From contig DXXG01000028.1 of the NCBI GenBank assembly GCA_019416455.1, positions 310,001-374,000 on the forward strand: a DNA stretch of 64,000 nucleotides. The letters are read 5' to 3'. The translations under genes and the position numbers were made by a program. The notes under the pieces were generated by a model. That model was not told where the DNA came from and did not search any database. It saw nothing but the letters and a program-made list of their open reading frames with translations. This document shows positions 33,614 to 41,774 of this stretch, one piece after another (position 1 is the first letter of the stretch; each line of letters begins with the position of its first letter). This DNA comes from Clostridiales bacterium (lineage in GTDB: Bacteria; Bacillota; Clostridia; Oscillospirales; Acutalibacteraceae).

Positions 33614-34659
33614 AGCACGACCCCCTCGTCTCCGGGCACCACTTCGCCCAGGACAACAACCTCTTCCCCAGCGGCCTTAAAAGCGTCCATTGCCTTCTGA
33701 GTGGTGTCCTTGGAGACGGCCACACACAGGCCTACGCCCATATTGAAGGTGTTAAACATGTCCCGCTCCGGGATGTTGCCCACTTTCTGGATCAGGTCAA
33801 AAATGGGCTTGACCGGCACAGCGGCCTTATCGATCTTGGCAGTGAGACCGTCCTTCAGCATACGGGGGATATTCTCGTAGAAACCGCCGCCGGTGATGTG
33901 GGAAATAGCCTTCACGTCCGCGGCCTCGATAGCGGCCAGCACAGGCTTCACATAGATCCGGGTGGGGGTGAGCAATGTCTCTCCCAGGGTGCCACCCAGT
34001 TCATCGTAATGCTTTGCCAGGATTTCCTTGTTGGCCTCGTCGTCGGCGCCGATGCCGAACACTTTCCGCACCAGGGAGAAACCATTAGAATGAACGCCGG
34101 AAGACTTCACTCCCAGCAGCACGTCCCCAGCTTCCAGACGGGAACCGTCGATGATCTTCTTTTTATCCACCACGCCAACAGTGAAACCTGCCAAGTCATA
34201 ATCTTCCTCAGGCATCATGCCGGGATGCTCTGCGGTCTCGCCGCCGATGAGGGCACAGCCGGACTGGACGCAGCCTTCCGCCACGCCCGCCACGATCTCA
34301 GCGATCTTTTCCGGGAAGTTTCTTCCGCAGGCAATGTAATCCAGGAAGAACAGGGGCTTGGCGCCGCAGCACACCACGTCGTTGACGCACATGGCCACCG
34401 CGTCAATACCGATGGTGTCGTGCTTGTCCAACAACATGGCGATCTTCAGCTTGGTGCCTACGCCGTCAGTACCGGAGACCAACACAGGTTCTTCCATGCC
34501 TGCAAGGTCGGGCTGGAACAAGCCGCCGAAACCGCCGATGCCCGAAACAACCCCGGGAATCACCGTGCGCTTCACGTGCTTTTTCATCAGTTCTACGGAC
34601 TCATAACCCGCGGTCACGTCCACGCCCGCGGCCTTGTAGCTATCGCTGTAACTTTTCAT
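33607..34659 (-). CDS. purM: Phosphoribosylformylglycinamidine cyclo-ligase
   Basis: AIR synthetase of 350 residues. It starts MKSYSDSYKAAGVDVTAGYE and has GIGGFGGLFQPDLAG, VSGTDGVGTKLKIA, ALIGGETAEHPGMMPEEDYDL and HITGGGFYENIPRML. GGGAG precedes the ATG at 34659; the longer frame reaches toward the peptidase gene and lacks a site. Confidence 0.96.
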   Translation of the reverse strand: MKSYSDSYKAAGVDVTAGYESVELMKKHVKRTVIPGVVSGIGGFGGLFQPDLAGMEEPVLVSGTDGVGTKLKIAMLLDKHDTIGIDAVAMCVNDVVCCGAKPLFFLDYIACGRNFPEKIAEIVAGVAEGCVQSGCALIGGETAEHPGMMPEEDYDLAGFTVGVVDKKKIIDGSRLEAGDVLLGVKSSGVHSNGFSLVRKVFGIGADDEANKEILAKHYDELGGTLGETLLTPTRIYVKPVLAAIEAADVKAISHITGGGFYENIPRMLKDGLTAKIDKAAVPVKPIFDLIQKVGNIPERDMFNTFNMGVGLCVAVSKDTTQKAMDAFKAAGEEVVVLGEVVPGDEGVVLC

Positions 34660-34696
34660 TGGTTTTTCCACTCCCAAATTCGTTAGTCTTTGGCGT

Positions 34697-35926
34697 TTAG
34701 ATGGCCCAGCTTCCGTTCTCAAAGATCTTCACGGCTTTGCCGTCACGGGTGTAACCGGTAATGCTCAGTTCCGGGCAGCCGATCATAAAGTCCACATGGA
34801 TAATGGAATCATTGATGCCCCGGGCTTTCAATTCTTCCCCGCTCATACTGTCGAAACCGGGGATCACCTCATTGAAGCCTCGGCCCAAGGCCACATGGCA
34901 GGCGGCGTTCTCGTCGAACAAGGTATTGTAGAACAGGATCCCCTCCTGGTAGATGGGAGACTCCACGGGCACCAAGGCAAGCTCGCCCAGCATGGCGGCG
35001 CCCTCGTCCACAGAGATCATCTTTTCCAGCAGCGTCTGGCCCTGCTCAGCTTTGCAGGAGACCGCCTTGCCGTTTTCAAAGGTGATGGAGAATTTATCGA
35101 CCAGGTTCCCCTGATAGGAAAGGGGCATGGTAGAGACCAGAGTACCCTCGCAGCGGCCCCGCATGGGAGAGGTGAACGCCTCTTCCGTGGGCATATTGGG
35201 GTTGAAGAAAGTGCCGTCAAGCAGGGTGTCCCCGCCGCCGTGCCACTGGGCACCAGGGATCAGCCAGCACTTGAAGTCGGTGCCGTTGGGCGCCTGGTAG
35301 TGGACATAGTCAAGATCCAGGGCGTTCAGCTTCTCACAATAGCCCTTCAGACGAGCATTGTGTGCCCCCCACTCCGCCACAGGATCGTTGTCCTCGGTGA
35401 CGCGCACTGTTTTCAGGATAGCCGCCCACAGCTTTTCCACCGCGGCGCTGGTACGCTCCCCGGGGAACACTTTCTTGGCCCACTTCTTGGAGGGCACCGC
35501 AATGATGGTCCACTGGTTCTTGTTGTCCATGGCTTCCCGGTAGGGCTTGAACACCCGGCCCCGGGCCGCGCCGGCCTTTTGCAGCTTCTCCACGTTGACG
35601 CCCTTCAGGCCGTCCGGATCCTCGGAGGAAATGTGAATCAACGCAGGCAGCGTGTCCACAAAATGCTGCTGCCGGGCCTTTTCCCACTCTGCCACCTGGG
35701 AGAGCTGGGTCACAGTCTCGTGGCGGTATTTCAGCTTTGTGAACACCTGGTCGCTCCACTGGAACATGACCCATTTTGCTCCCGCCCGATAGGCTTCTTC
35801 CGCCACCATCTCAGCGAACTCGTGCTGCTCCACCTCGGCGTAAATGACGCAGCCCTGGCCTTTTTTCAAGGCCGCGCCGCAGCGCACCGCCAACTGAGCA
35901 TATTTGCGCATAACAGACTTTTTCAA
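34697..35926 (-). CDS. M29 family aminopeptidase
   Basis: A 409-residue metallo-aminopeptidase of the AmpS/PepS (M29) family: FNPNMPTEEAFTSPMRGRCEG, ENAACHVALGRGFNEVIPG and SIIHVDFMIGCPELSITG contain the metal-binding E, H and D residues. It likely trims peptides in the cytosol. The start is TTG, supported by AAAGGGG 8 nt upstream. It lies inside the purine operon between purE and purM with short gaps, an unexpected place for a peptidase. Confidence 0.9.
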   Translation of the reverse strand: MKKSVMRKYAQLAVRCGAALKKGQGCVIYAEVEQHEFAEMVAEEAYRAGAKWVMFQWSDQVFTKLKYRHETVTQLSQVAEWEKARQQHFVDTLPALIHISSEDPDGLKGVNVEKLQKAGAARGRVFKPYREAMDNKNQWTIIAVPSKKWAKKVFPGERTSAAVEKLWAAILKTVRVTEDNDPVAEWGAHNARLKGYCEKLNALDLDYVHYQAPNGTDFKCWLIPGAQWHGGGDTLLDGTFFNPNMPTEEAFTSPMRGRCEGTLVSTMPLSYQGNLVDKFSITFENGKAVSCKAEQGQTLLEKMISVDEGAAMLGELALVPVESPIYQEGILFYNTLFDENAACHVALGRGFNEVIPGFDSMSGEELKARGINDSIIHVDFMIGCPELSITGYTRDGKAVKIFENGSWAI

Positions 35927-35974
35927 GGATGGTTCCCCTTTCTCGCCCCAGAAAGGGGCGTCTCCGTCGTTGAC

Positions 35975-36475
35975 TTACAGCTCGTTAACTTTCTCCTGAA
36001 GAGCAGCGTTTTTCTTCGCCACACCTTCGGCCATGTCCTTCTTCATCTGAGCAAGCTGAGAAGCCAGACCCTCGTCGGAGAGAGCCAGCATCTGGCATGC
36101 CAGGATAGCGGCGTTGTCCGCACCGTCAATGGCCACTGTTGCCACCGGGATGCCGGCAGGCATCTGCACCGTAGCGAGAAGAGCGTCCAGGCCGTCCAGA
36201 GTGGAGGACTTCACCGGGATGCCGATCACAGGCAGAGTGGTGTGGGCAGCCAGCACGCCGCCCAGATGGGCAGCCTTACCCGCCGCAGCGATGATGACGC
36301 CAAAGCCTTCCTCCTTGGCGTTCTTGGAGAACTCCGCCGCCAGGTCAGGAGTCCGGTGAGCGGACATGACCCGCACCTCCACCGGAATGCCGAAGCTCTT
36401 CAGCCGCTTAATTGCAGGAGACACTACCGGGAAATCGCTGTCGCTTCCCATGATCACCGCAACTTTTTTGCTCAT
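35975..36475 (-). CDS. purE: N5-carboxyaminoimidazole ribonucleotide mutase
   Basis: Class I PurE of 166 residues: VAVIMGSDSDFPVVSPA, VRVMSAHRTPDLAAEF, IIAAAGKAAHLGGVLAAHT and VATVAIDGADNAAILACQML. It moves the carboxyl group of N5-CAIR to C4. No purK is seen in the window. It is the first gene of the purine operon, with GGAAAGG before the ATG and a promoter about 40 bp upstream. Confidence 0.96.
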   Translation of the reverse strand: MSKKVAVIMGSDSDFPVVSPAIKRLKSFGIPVEVRVMSAHRTPDLAAEFSKNAKEEGFGVIIAAAGKAAHLGGVLAAHTTLPVIGIPVKSSTLDGLDALLATVQMPAGIPVATVAIDGADNAAILACQMLALSDEGLASQLAQMKKDMAEGVAKKNAALQEKVNEL

Positions 36476-36514
36476 ATCGATCCCATCCTTTCCTAAAAAC
36501 AAACATTCAGCAAA

Positions 36515-36543
36515 AGTATACACTGAAATGGGGAAAAGTGCAA
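36515..36543 (-). promoter_or_regulatory. sigma-A promoter of the purine operon
   Basis: TTGCAC (36538-36543) and TATACT (36515-36520) on the minus strand are 17 bp apart. The leader is only about 35 nt, too short for a purine riboswitch, and no PurBox pair is evident. Confidence 0.8.
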
Positions 36544-36574
36544 GGTGTGCCTGAATCCCCGAGGTAAGAAAATA

Positions 36575-36608
36575 GAAAAGGAGCCGCCGCCTTTACGCGT
36601 CAGCTCCT
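36575..36608 (-). terminator. Terminator after the SPFH gene
   Basis: The minus-strand arms AAGGAGC and GCTCCTT are followed by TTCTATTTTCT, 15 bp after the SPFH stop. Confidence 0.7.
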
Positions 36609-36624
36609 TGCTGGATACCTTATT

Positions 36625-37545
36625 TTAGTTCTTAGGATCTTCCGACACCAGCTCTTTCAGGGAAGTGGCAAGTCCTGCCAAGCTCTGAATGTTGGAGGGG
36701 ATGATGATCTTAGTGGCCTTGCCGTCAGCAGCCTTCTCAAAAGCTTCCAGACTCTTCAGAGCGATGACTTGATCCGAGGGAGCAGCCTCGTTCATCAGCC
36801 TGATAGCGTCGGCCATAGCTTTCTGGACGGACAGGATCGCTTCCGCCTCACCCTGGGCCTCGCGGATCTTGGTCTCTTTGATAGCTTCGGCCCGCAGCAC
36901 AGCGGATTCCTTCTGGCCCTCCGCGATCAAGATGGCGCTGCGTTTCTCGCCTTCCGCGTCCAGAATCTTGGCCCGGCGTTCCCGCTCGGCCTTCATCTGC
37001 TTTTCCATGGAATCCTGGATCTCTGCGGGCGGGATGATGTTTTTCAGTTCCACACGGTTCACCTTGATGCCCCAAGGATCGGTGGCTTCGTCCAGGATCA
37101 CTCGGATCTTGGAATTGATCACGTCCCGGGATGTGAGGGTGTGATCCAGTTCCATCTCGCCGATGATGTTCCGCAGCGTAGTAGCGGACAGGTTCTCAAT
37201 GGCAGAAATGGGATTCTCTACACCATAGGCGTAGAGCTTGGGATCGGTGATCTGGAAATAGACCACCGTGTCGATCTGCATGGTGACATTGTCCTTGGTG
37301 ATCACCGGCTGGGGTGGGAAATCGATGACCTGTTCCTTTAGGCTCACCTTTTTCGCGATCCTGTCCAAGAAGGGGATCTTCACATGAAGGCCCGTTCCCC
37401 AGGAGGCGTGAAACGCTCCCAAACGCTCCACTACATAGGCATGAGCCTGGGGCACGATCTTGATGTTGGCCACGATCACAGCCAGCACGAACACTACCAG
37501 CACCACTAACACGAACATGGTCGTAAATACAGCGGGGTCCATCAT
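36625..37545 (-). CDS. SPFH/Band 7 membrane scaffold protein
   Basis: A 306-residue stomatin-like protein with one N-terminal span (residues 8-27), the Band 7 domain (AYVVERLGAFHASWGTGLHV, DNVTMQIDTVVYFQITDPK, GEMELDHTLTSRDVINSKI) and a long charged coiled coil (about 185-260). Such proteins oligomerise in the membrane and organise microdomains. It follows NfeD with an ATGA overlap, a conserved pairing. Confidence 0.93.
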   Translation of the reverse strand: MMDPAVFTTMFVLVVLVVFVLAVIVANIKIVPQAHAYVVERLGAFHASWGTGLHVKIPFLDRIAKKVSLKEQVIDFPPQPVITKDNVTMQIDTVVYFQITDPKLYAYGVENPISAIENLSATTLRNIIGEMELDHTLTSRDVINSKIRVILDEATDPWGIKVNRVELKNIIPPAEIQDSMEKQMKAERERRAKILDAEGEKRSAILIAEGQKESAVLRAEAIKETKIREAQGEAEAILSVQKAMADAIRLMNEAAPSDQVIALKSLEAFEKAADGKATKIIIPSNIQSLAGLATSLKELVSEDPKN

Positions 37546-38015
37546 AGGGTCATCTCTCCTTTTTCCTCTTGATTCACCGCTTCCACAGGAAGCACCATCA
37601 ATTTGACTCCCTCAATGCGCTCGATCCGCACCTTCGTGCCGGCTTCTATTTTTCCGTCAGGCAGCAGGGATCTGGCAGCCCAGCTCCCACCCATCACAGT
37701 TACCCGACCAGCAGCCATCACGTTGTCGATGTCCTGGATCACGATGCCAGTGGCTCCCACCACCCGGTCGGCATTGGTGCGTTCACGGCGGCGATCCAGA
37801 AGGCGTTTCGCCAGGGGCCGCGTAAAAGTCAACGCCAGCATGGAGACTCCCAGGAAGATCAGGATCTGGAACCAGGCAGGGCCGCCCAGCATGCTGATGA
37901 TCAGCGCGGCGATGCCACCAGGCACAAACCACACCGACACCAGACTGGGCACGATAGCTTCCACTACCGCGGCCAAAATAGTCACTCCCAGCCAGACAAA
38001 ATCCATCACGTTCAT
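37542..38015 (-). CDS. NfeD family membrane protein
   Basis: A 157-residue short NfeD (NfeD1b type) with membrane segments in the first 75 residues (DFVWLGVTILAAVVEAIVPS, VWFVPGGIAALIISMLGG) and a C-terminal OB-fold (VGATGIVIQDIDNVMAAGRV, GGSWAARSLLPDGKIEAGTK). It partners the SPFH protein encoded next to it. The ATG at 38015 has GAAGGGG upstream. Confidence 0.92.
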   Translation of the reverse strand: MNVMDFVWLGVTILAAVVEAIVPSLVSVWFVPGGIAALIISMLGGPAWFQILIFLGVSMLALTFTRPLAKRLLDRRRERTNADRVVGATGIVIQDIDNVMAAGRVTVMGGSWAARSLLPDGKIEAGTKVRIERIEGVKLMVLPVEAVNQEEKGEMTL

Positions 38016-38070
38016 AGGTATTCCCCTTCCCTGCACCGCTTCCAAAACACAGGCGCGGATTCTTGTATTT

Positions 38071-38099
38071 ACTATACACTATCTACAAAAGAAAAGCAA
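38071..38099 (-). promoter_or_regulatory. sigma-A promoter of the NfeD-SPFH operon
   Basis: TTGCTT (38094-38099) and TATAGT (38071-38076) on the minus strand are 17 bp apart. Confidence 0.65.
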
Positions 38100-38139
38100 G
38101 AAAAACCTACATTCCCCCTTTTCCAAATCCTCCCGTCAC

Positions 38140-38182
38140 AAAAAAGGCCGCTGTCCGTCGCGCAAGGCGATAAACAGCGGCA
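38140..38182 (-). terminator. Terminator after the collagen-like gene
   Basis: The minus-strand arms GCCGCTGTTTATCGCC and GCGACGGACAGCGGC are followed by CTTTTTTG. Confidence 0.8.
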
Positions 38183-38189
38183 AAAGACA

Positions 38190-39212
38190 CTACGGGTCTT
38201 GCCGCAGGCGAAGGAAGGTAAGGTTCACCTCTCCGCTGCGGGCTGTGGTACTGCCGGAATAGGTCAAAAAGAAGGATGTGGGCGTGGGAGCCTGAATGAT
38301 AAAAAACGCTGACCCCACCGCGCTGGAACCATTTGCCGTGGTGGCAAAATACACGCTGCTCTCCAAACGGGCTGCCCCATTGTAAGTGGGCGTGACCTGC
38401 AAATACCCCGGCTGGCTCAGGGTAGCGGACACCTTGTAGGAGGTAAGATAGTTCCCCGGCTGCAATGAGACGATCTGGCTGTTCTGCTGGGTGATCTCCC
38501 CTGTGGGATCCGTGGCCTGAGGAAACAGGGAGATGGCCTGCCCCGGGGTGAACAGTGCTTCATAGGTATAAAAGGACGCGGCACTGTCTTGAGGCACTGT
38601 CCCTTCAGGACCAGTAGCCCCTGTGGGTCCGGTCACGCCTTGCTCCCCTTGAGGGCCCGTTGCTCCAGGAACACCAGGCTCTCCCTGTGGCCCGGTCGGT
38701 CCTATGGCTCCCGTTGGACCTGTTGGACCGGTTAGGCCTTGCTCGCCTTGGGGACCTGTAGCCCCGGGAACACCAGGCTCTCCCTGTGGTCCGGTTGGCC
38801 CTGTGGCTCCCGTTGGACCTGTGGGGCCTGTCACGCCTTGTTTGCCTTGGGGGCCGGTGGCTCCGGGAATGCCGGGTTCTCCCTGAGGCCCAGTCGGTCC
38901 TGTGGCTCCCGTTGGACCTGTGGCGCCTGTCGCACCCTGTTCCCCTTGCGCACCTGTGATTCCGGGAGGTCCGGGCTCCCCCTGAGGTCCAGTCGGTCCT
39001 GTGGCCCCCGTTGGACCTGTGGCGCCTGTCGCACCCTGTTCCCCTTGCGCACCTGTGATTCCGGGAGGTCCGGGCTCCCCCTGAGGTCCAGTGGGTCCTG
39101 TGGCTCCGGTAGGACCGGTGGGGCCAGTTTCCCCGGCGGATCCTGTTGGACAGAAAAACGGAGGCGGGCAGGGGCAGCTGCAAGGTCTGCCATACCAATA
39201 TATATGGTCCAT
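38190..39212 (-). CDS. Collagen-like repeat surface protein (BclA-like)
   Basis: A 340-residue protein. A short N-terminus rich in Cys and Pro (RPCSCPCPPPFFCP) is followed by Gly-X-Y triplets from about residue 24 to 204, including five 33-residue repeats (36-200, GATGPTGPQGEPG...). A C-terminal domain of about 130 residues with beta-strand character (GQAISLFPQATDPTGEITQ, SGEVNLTFLRL) resembles the BclA/TNF-like trimer head. Such proteins form filaments on spores or cells. It has no Sec signal peptide, as in BclA-type spore proteins. The ATG at 39212 has AAAGGGG upstream. Confidence 0.88.
   Translation of the reverse strand: MDHIYWYGRPCSCPCPPPFFCPTGSAGETGPTGPTGATGPTGPQGEPGPPGITGAQGEQGATGATGPTGATGPTGPQGEPGPPGITGAQGEQGATGATGPTGATGPTGPQGEPGIPGATGPQGKQGVTGPTGPTGATGPTGPQGEPGVPGATGPQGEQGLTGPTGPTGAIGPTGPQGEPGVPGATGPQGEQGVTGPTGATGPEGTVPQDSAASFYTYEALFTPGQAISLFPQATDPTGEITQQNSQIVSLQPGNYLTSYKVSATLSQPGYLQVTPTYNGAARLESSVYFATTANGSSAVGSAFFIIQAPTPTSFFLTYSGSTTARSGEVNLTFLRLRQDP
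38613..39107 (-). repeat. Five 99-bp tandem repeats in the collagen-like gene
   Basis: Five units of 99 bp, each coding 33 residues (11 Gly-X-Y triplets). Units 1 and 2 encode identical protein; 3-5 differ at a few X and Y positions. They are in frame, so unit gain or loss keeps the protein intact. Confidence 0.9.
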
Positions 39213-39248
39213 AATGTTCGCCCCTTTTGTGTCATGTGTTCTTTCCAG

Positions 39249-39275
39249 TGTATGTCCACAGAGGAGAAAAGGTGA
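39249..39275 (-). promoter_or_regulatory. Possible mother-cell (sigma-E/sigma-K) promoter of the collagen-like gene
   Basis: CATACACT (39249-39256, minus strand) fits the sigma-E -10 consensus CATACAmT. A CACC about 16 bp upstream fits the sigma-K -35 (mACm). No good sigma-A promoter is seen in this gap. Confidence 0.35.
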
Positions 39276-39280
39276 ACACA

Positions 39281-39312
39281 AAACGGGCCCCCGGTATGAT
39301 CGGAGACCCGCT
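39281..39312 (-). terminator. Probable terminator after prfB
   Basis: The minus-strand hairpin CGGG..CCG / CGG..CCCG starts 14 bp after the stop and is followed by TTTTGTGTTC. The stem is interrupted. Confidence 0.5.
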
Positions 39313-39325
39313 GAGTTCTTAGGAC

Positions 39326-40453
39326 TTATTCGATGTTTTCGCCCAGGGTGCCCTGGCTCTGAGCGGTAAGGTAGGCATTGATAAAGCCATCCAGATCACC
39401 GTCCATGACGCCGTTGACGTTGCCGGTTTCAAAACCGGTACGATGGTCCTTCACCATGGTGTAGGGCATGAACACATAGGAACGGATTTGGCTGCCCCAG
39501 GTGATTTCCTTCTGCTCACCTTTGATGTCGGAGATCTTTTCCAAGTTCTCCCGCTCTTTGATCTCCACCAATTTGGCCACCAGCATTTTCATGGCTACTT
39601 CCCGGTTCTGGTACTGGCTGCGTTCCACCTGGCAGGAAACAACGATACCGGTGGGGATATGGATCAAACGCACAGCGGAAGAGGTCTTGTTAACCTTCTG
39701 GCCGCCGGCGCCGCTGGCCCGGTACACTTCCATCCGGATATCCTCAGGAGGAATCTCTACGGAGTTGTCAAGTTCCATTTCCGGCATGACTTCCAAGGAA
39801 GCGAAAGAGGTCTGCCGTCTGCCCGCCGCGTCAAAAGGAGACACACGCACCAAACGGTGCACGCCCGCCTCGCTCTTCAAATAACCGTAGGCATTCTCTC
39901 CCTCCACCATGATAGAGGCGCTCTTCAGGCCAGCCTCGTCCCCGTCCAGATAGTCCAGGGTCTCCACCTTGTAGCCGTGACGTTCTGCCCAGCGGTTGTA
40001 CATGCGGAACAGCATCTCCGCCCAGTCCTGGGCCTCCGTGCCGCCGGAACCGGCGTGGAAGGTCAAAATGGCGTTATTCTTATCATATTCTCCAGTGAGC
40101 AGCGTGGCCAGCTTCATGGAAGCGATCTCACTCCGGATCGATTCGATCTCCGCTTCCGCTTCCTCCACCAGAGACAGGTCCTCCGCCTCGTCGCCCATCT
40201 CGATGAGAGCCATGCAGTCCCCTGCCCGGCTCAGCAGTTTCTGATACGCGTTGTCCTTGTCTTTCAGCGCGGCCATCCGCTGGGTCACCTTCTGGGCCAG
40301 CTCCATGTTGTCCCAAAAACCAGGCTCGGCAGACTTGTGCTCCAGCATGTCCACCTCTTCCCGCAGCTTTTCCAGACCCAGGGCCTGACCCAGATCCTCC
40401 AAAGCCTTTTCCTGTTCTTCCAGCTCCCGTTTCAATTCTTCAAATTGCAGCAT
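39326..40453 (-). CDS. prfB: Peptide chain release factor 2, no programmed frameshift
   Basis: RF2 of 375 residues, ending translation at UGA and UAA. The GGQ motif is ASGAGGQKVNKTSSAVR; HAGSGGTEAQDWAEMLFRMY and GSQIRSYVFMPYTMVKDHRT are also typical. The N-terminus (MLQFEELKRELEEQEKAL, then LGQALGLEKLREEVDML) aligns with complete RF2 in one frame. The usual in-frame UGA near codon 25 and its +1 shift are absent. GGAAAGG precedes the ATG at 40453. Confidence 0.95.
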   Translation of the reverse strand: MLQFEELKRELEEQEKALEDLGQALGLEKLREEVDMLEHKSAEPGFWDNMELAQKVTQRMAALKDKDNAYQKLLSRAGDCMALIEMGDEAEDLSLVEEAEAEIESIRSEIASMKLATLLTGEYDKNNAILTFHAGSGGTEAQDWAEMLFRMYNRWAERHGYKVETLDYLDGDEAGLKSASIMVEGENAYGYLKSEAGVHRLVRVSPFDAAGRRQTSFASLEVMPEMELDNSVEIPPEDIRMEVYRASGAGGQKVNKTSSAVRLIHIPTGIVVSCQVERSQYQNREVAMKMLVAKLVEIKERENLEKISDIKGEQKEITWGSQIRSYVFMPYTMVKDHRTGFETGNVNGVMDGDLDGFINAYLTAQSQGTLGENIE

Positions 40454-40489
40454 AGCGACCTTTCCTTCGTCGTAAGAGTTTCTTTCGCT

Positions 40490-40518
40490 ATTATACTGGA
40501 TATGAAGAAAAAAAGCAA
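40490..40518 (-). promoter_or_regulatory. sigma-A promoter of prfB
   Basis: TTGCTT (40513-40518) and TATAAT (40490-40495) on the minus strand are 17 bp apart. Confidence 0.75.
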
Positions 40519-40587
40519 ACCATATCTTTGATACCCTTGTCCAAACCGTAAAAAATATTAACAGACTGAAAATTAAGGGGGTTTTCG

Positions 40588-40616
40588 TTGCGCTTTGAGA
40601 AAGAATCGTGTAGAAT
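40588..40616 (+). promoter_or_regulatory. sigma-A promoter of the RING-DUF2628 gene
   Basis: TTGCGC (40588-40593) and TAGAAT (40611-40616) are 17 bp apart, divergent from the prfB promoter. Confidence 0.6.
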
Positions 40617-40656
40617 AGATGTAAACACAAATTTTGTACAAAGGAAAGGATCACTC

Positions 40657-41742
40657 ATGCTGGATTATACTGGGATCAAGTGCCCCGTGTGCGGGGTGCC
40701 CTTCCGCTCGGGAGACGACATCGTGGTCTGCCCTCAGTGCGGAGCTCCCTATCACAGGGCTTGTTATCAGGAAAAAGGCAAGTGCATCTTCGACGATCTG
40801 CACCAGGAGGACAAAGCCTGGGAGCCTCCCGCTCCCCCCAAGGCTCCCGATCCCCGGGCAGAGATCAAGGATCAGGAGTGCTCTGTCTGCGGCACACTCA
40901 ACGCTCACAGCGCCCTTTTCTGCAACCGCTGCGGCGCTTCGCTCACCGGGGAGCCTCAGCAGTATCGGAATTCCAACCCCACCAGGGACCGTGAGTCCGG
41001 CCCTTACGGCCAGACGCCTCCCCAGCAGCCTGGAGCTTTCGGCGGCTTTGGAGGATTCCCTCCCCCGCAGTCTGGTTTCGGCAGCGCTGTGCCCCCCTTC
41101 ACCTACGACCCCATGGGAGGAGTTTCCCCCGCGGAGATGCTGGACGCCAATGTCACCTTTGGGGATGCTTCCAAGCTGGTAAAGCTGAACACCGCCTATT
41201 ATATGCCTGTGTTCCGCTATATCAAGCAGACGGGGAAAAACAAATTCAATTTCATGGCGTTCTTGTGTTCCGGAGCGTGGCTGCTTTACCGCAAGCAGTA
41301 CAAATGGGGCGCTATCATCACGTCCATCATGCTGGCGCTGTTCATCGCCTGTCAGGCCACATTTTACCTTGTGACCGTCCCCACCATGTACAGCATGATG
41401 GAATCGGTAGGCATCGACGTCACCCAGATGGTCAACCCCACCTACGAACAGAGCCTTGCCATGTCTCAAATGATGATGGAACAGCCTGTTTTGTATCTTT
41501 ACCTGTGCCTGCCGCTGCTGTGCGTCCTTGCCATGCTGATCGTGATGATCGTAGTGGGAGTCCGGGGAAATAAAATGTATATGCGGCACTGCATCCGCAC
41601 CGTCCAGCAGGTAAAAAACGCCGGCAACGACGGAGACCCCAACATGACTCTGGACGCCAAAGGCGGCGTGAACACTTCCGTGGCCGTCTGTGTGTTCGTG
41701 TGCTATATGCTGGTGCTCAATATCCCCCTCTGGCTTCTGTGA
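40657..41742 (+). CDS. RING-finger/zinc-ribbon membrane protein with DUF2628 domain
   Basis: A 361-residue protein. Residues 9-45 form a prokaryotic RING-like finger (CPVCGVPFRSGDDIVVCPQCG, then YHRACYQEKGKC), followed by a zinc ribbon (CSVCGTLNAHSALFCNRCG). A Pro/Gly-rich linker (GAFGGFGGFPPPQSGFG) leads to a C-terminal DUF2628 membrane domain with about four spans (FNFMAFLCSGAWLLYRKQYK, AIITSIMLALFIACQATFYL). The role is unknown. GGAAAGG precedes the ATG at 40657. Confidence 0.8.
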   Translation: MLDYTGIKCPVCGVPFRSGDDIVVCPQCGAPYHRACYQEKGKCIFDDLHQEDKAWEPPAPPKAPDPRAEIKDQECSVCGTLNAHSALFCNRCGASLTGEPQQYRNSNPTRDRESGPYGQTPPQQPGAFGGFGGFPPPQSGFGSAVPPFTYDPMGGVSPAEMLDANVTFGDASKLVKLNTAYYMPVFRYIKQTGKNKFNFMAFLCSGAWLLYRKQYKWGAIITSIMLALFIACQATFYLVTVPTMYSMMESVGIDVTQMVNPTYEQSLAMSQMMMEQPVLYLYLCLPLLCVLAMLIVMIVVGVRGNKMYMRHCIRTVQQVKNAGNDGDPNMTLDAKGGVNTSVAVCVFVCYMLVLNIPLWLL

Positions 41743-41774
41743 GCCGGAAACGTTCTTTTAGGAGGAGATCTGTT

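Noticed and set aside
36476..36543. Purine riboswitch before purE
   Set aside because: The leader from the promoter is only about 35 nt and has no such fold.
38613..39107. Regular repeats that could suggest a CRISPR array
   Set aside because: Units are 99 bp, in frame, without spacers, and encode Gly-X-Y triplets; no cas genes are near.
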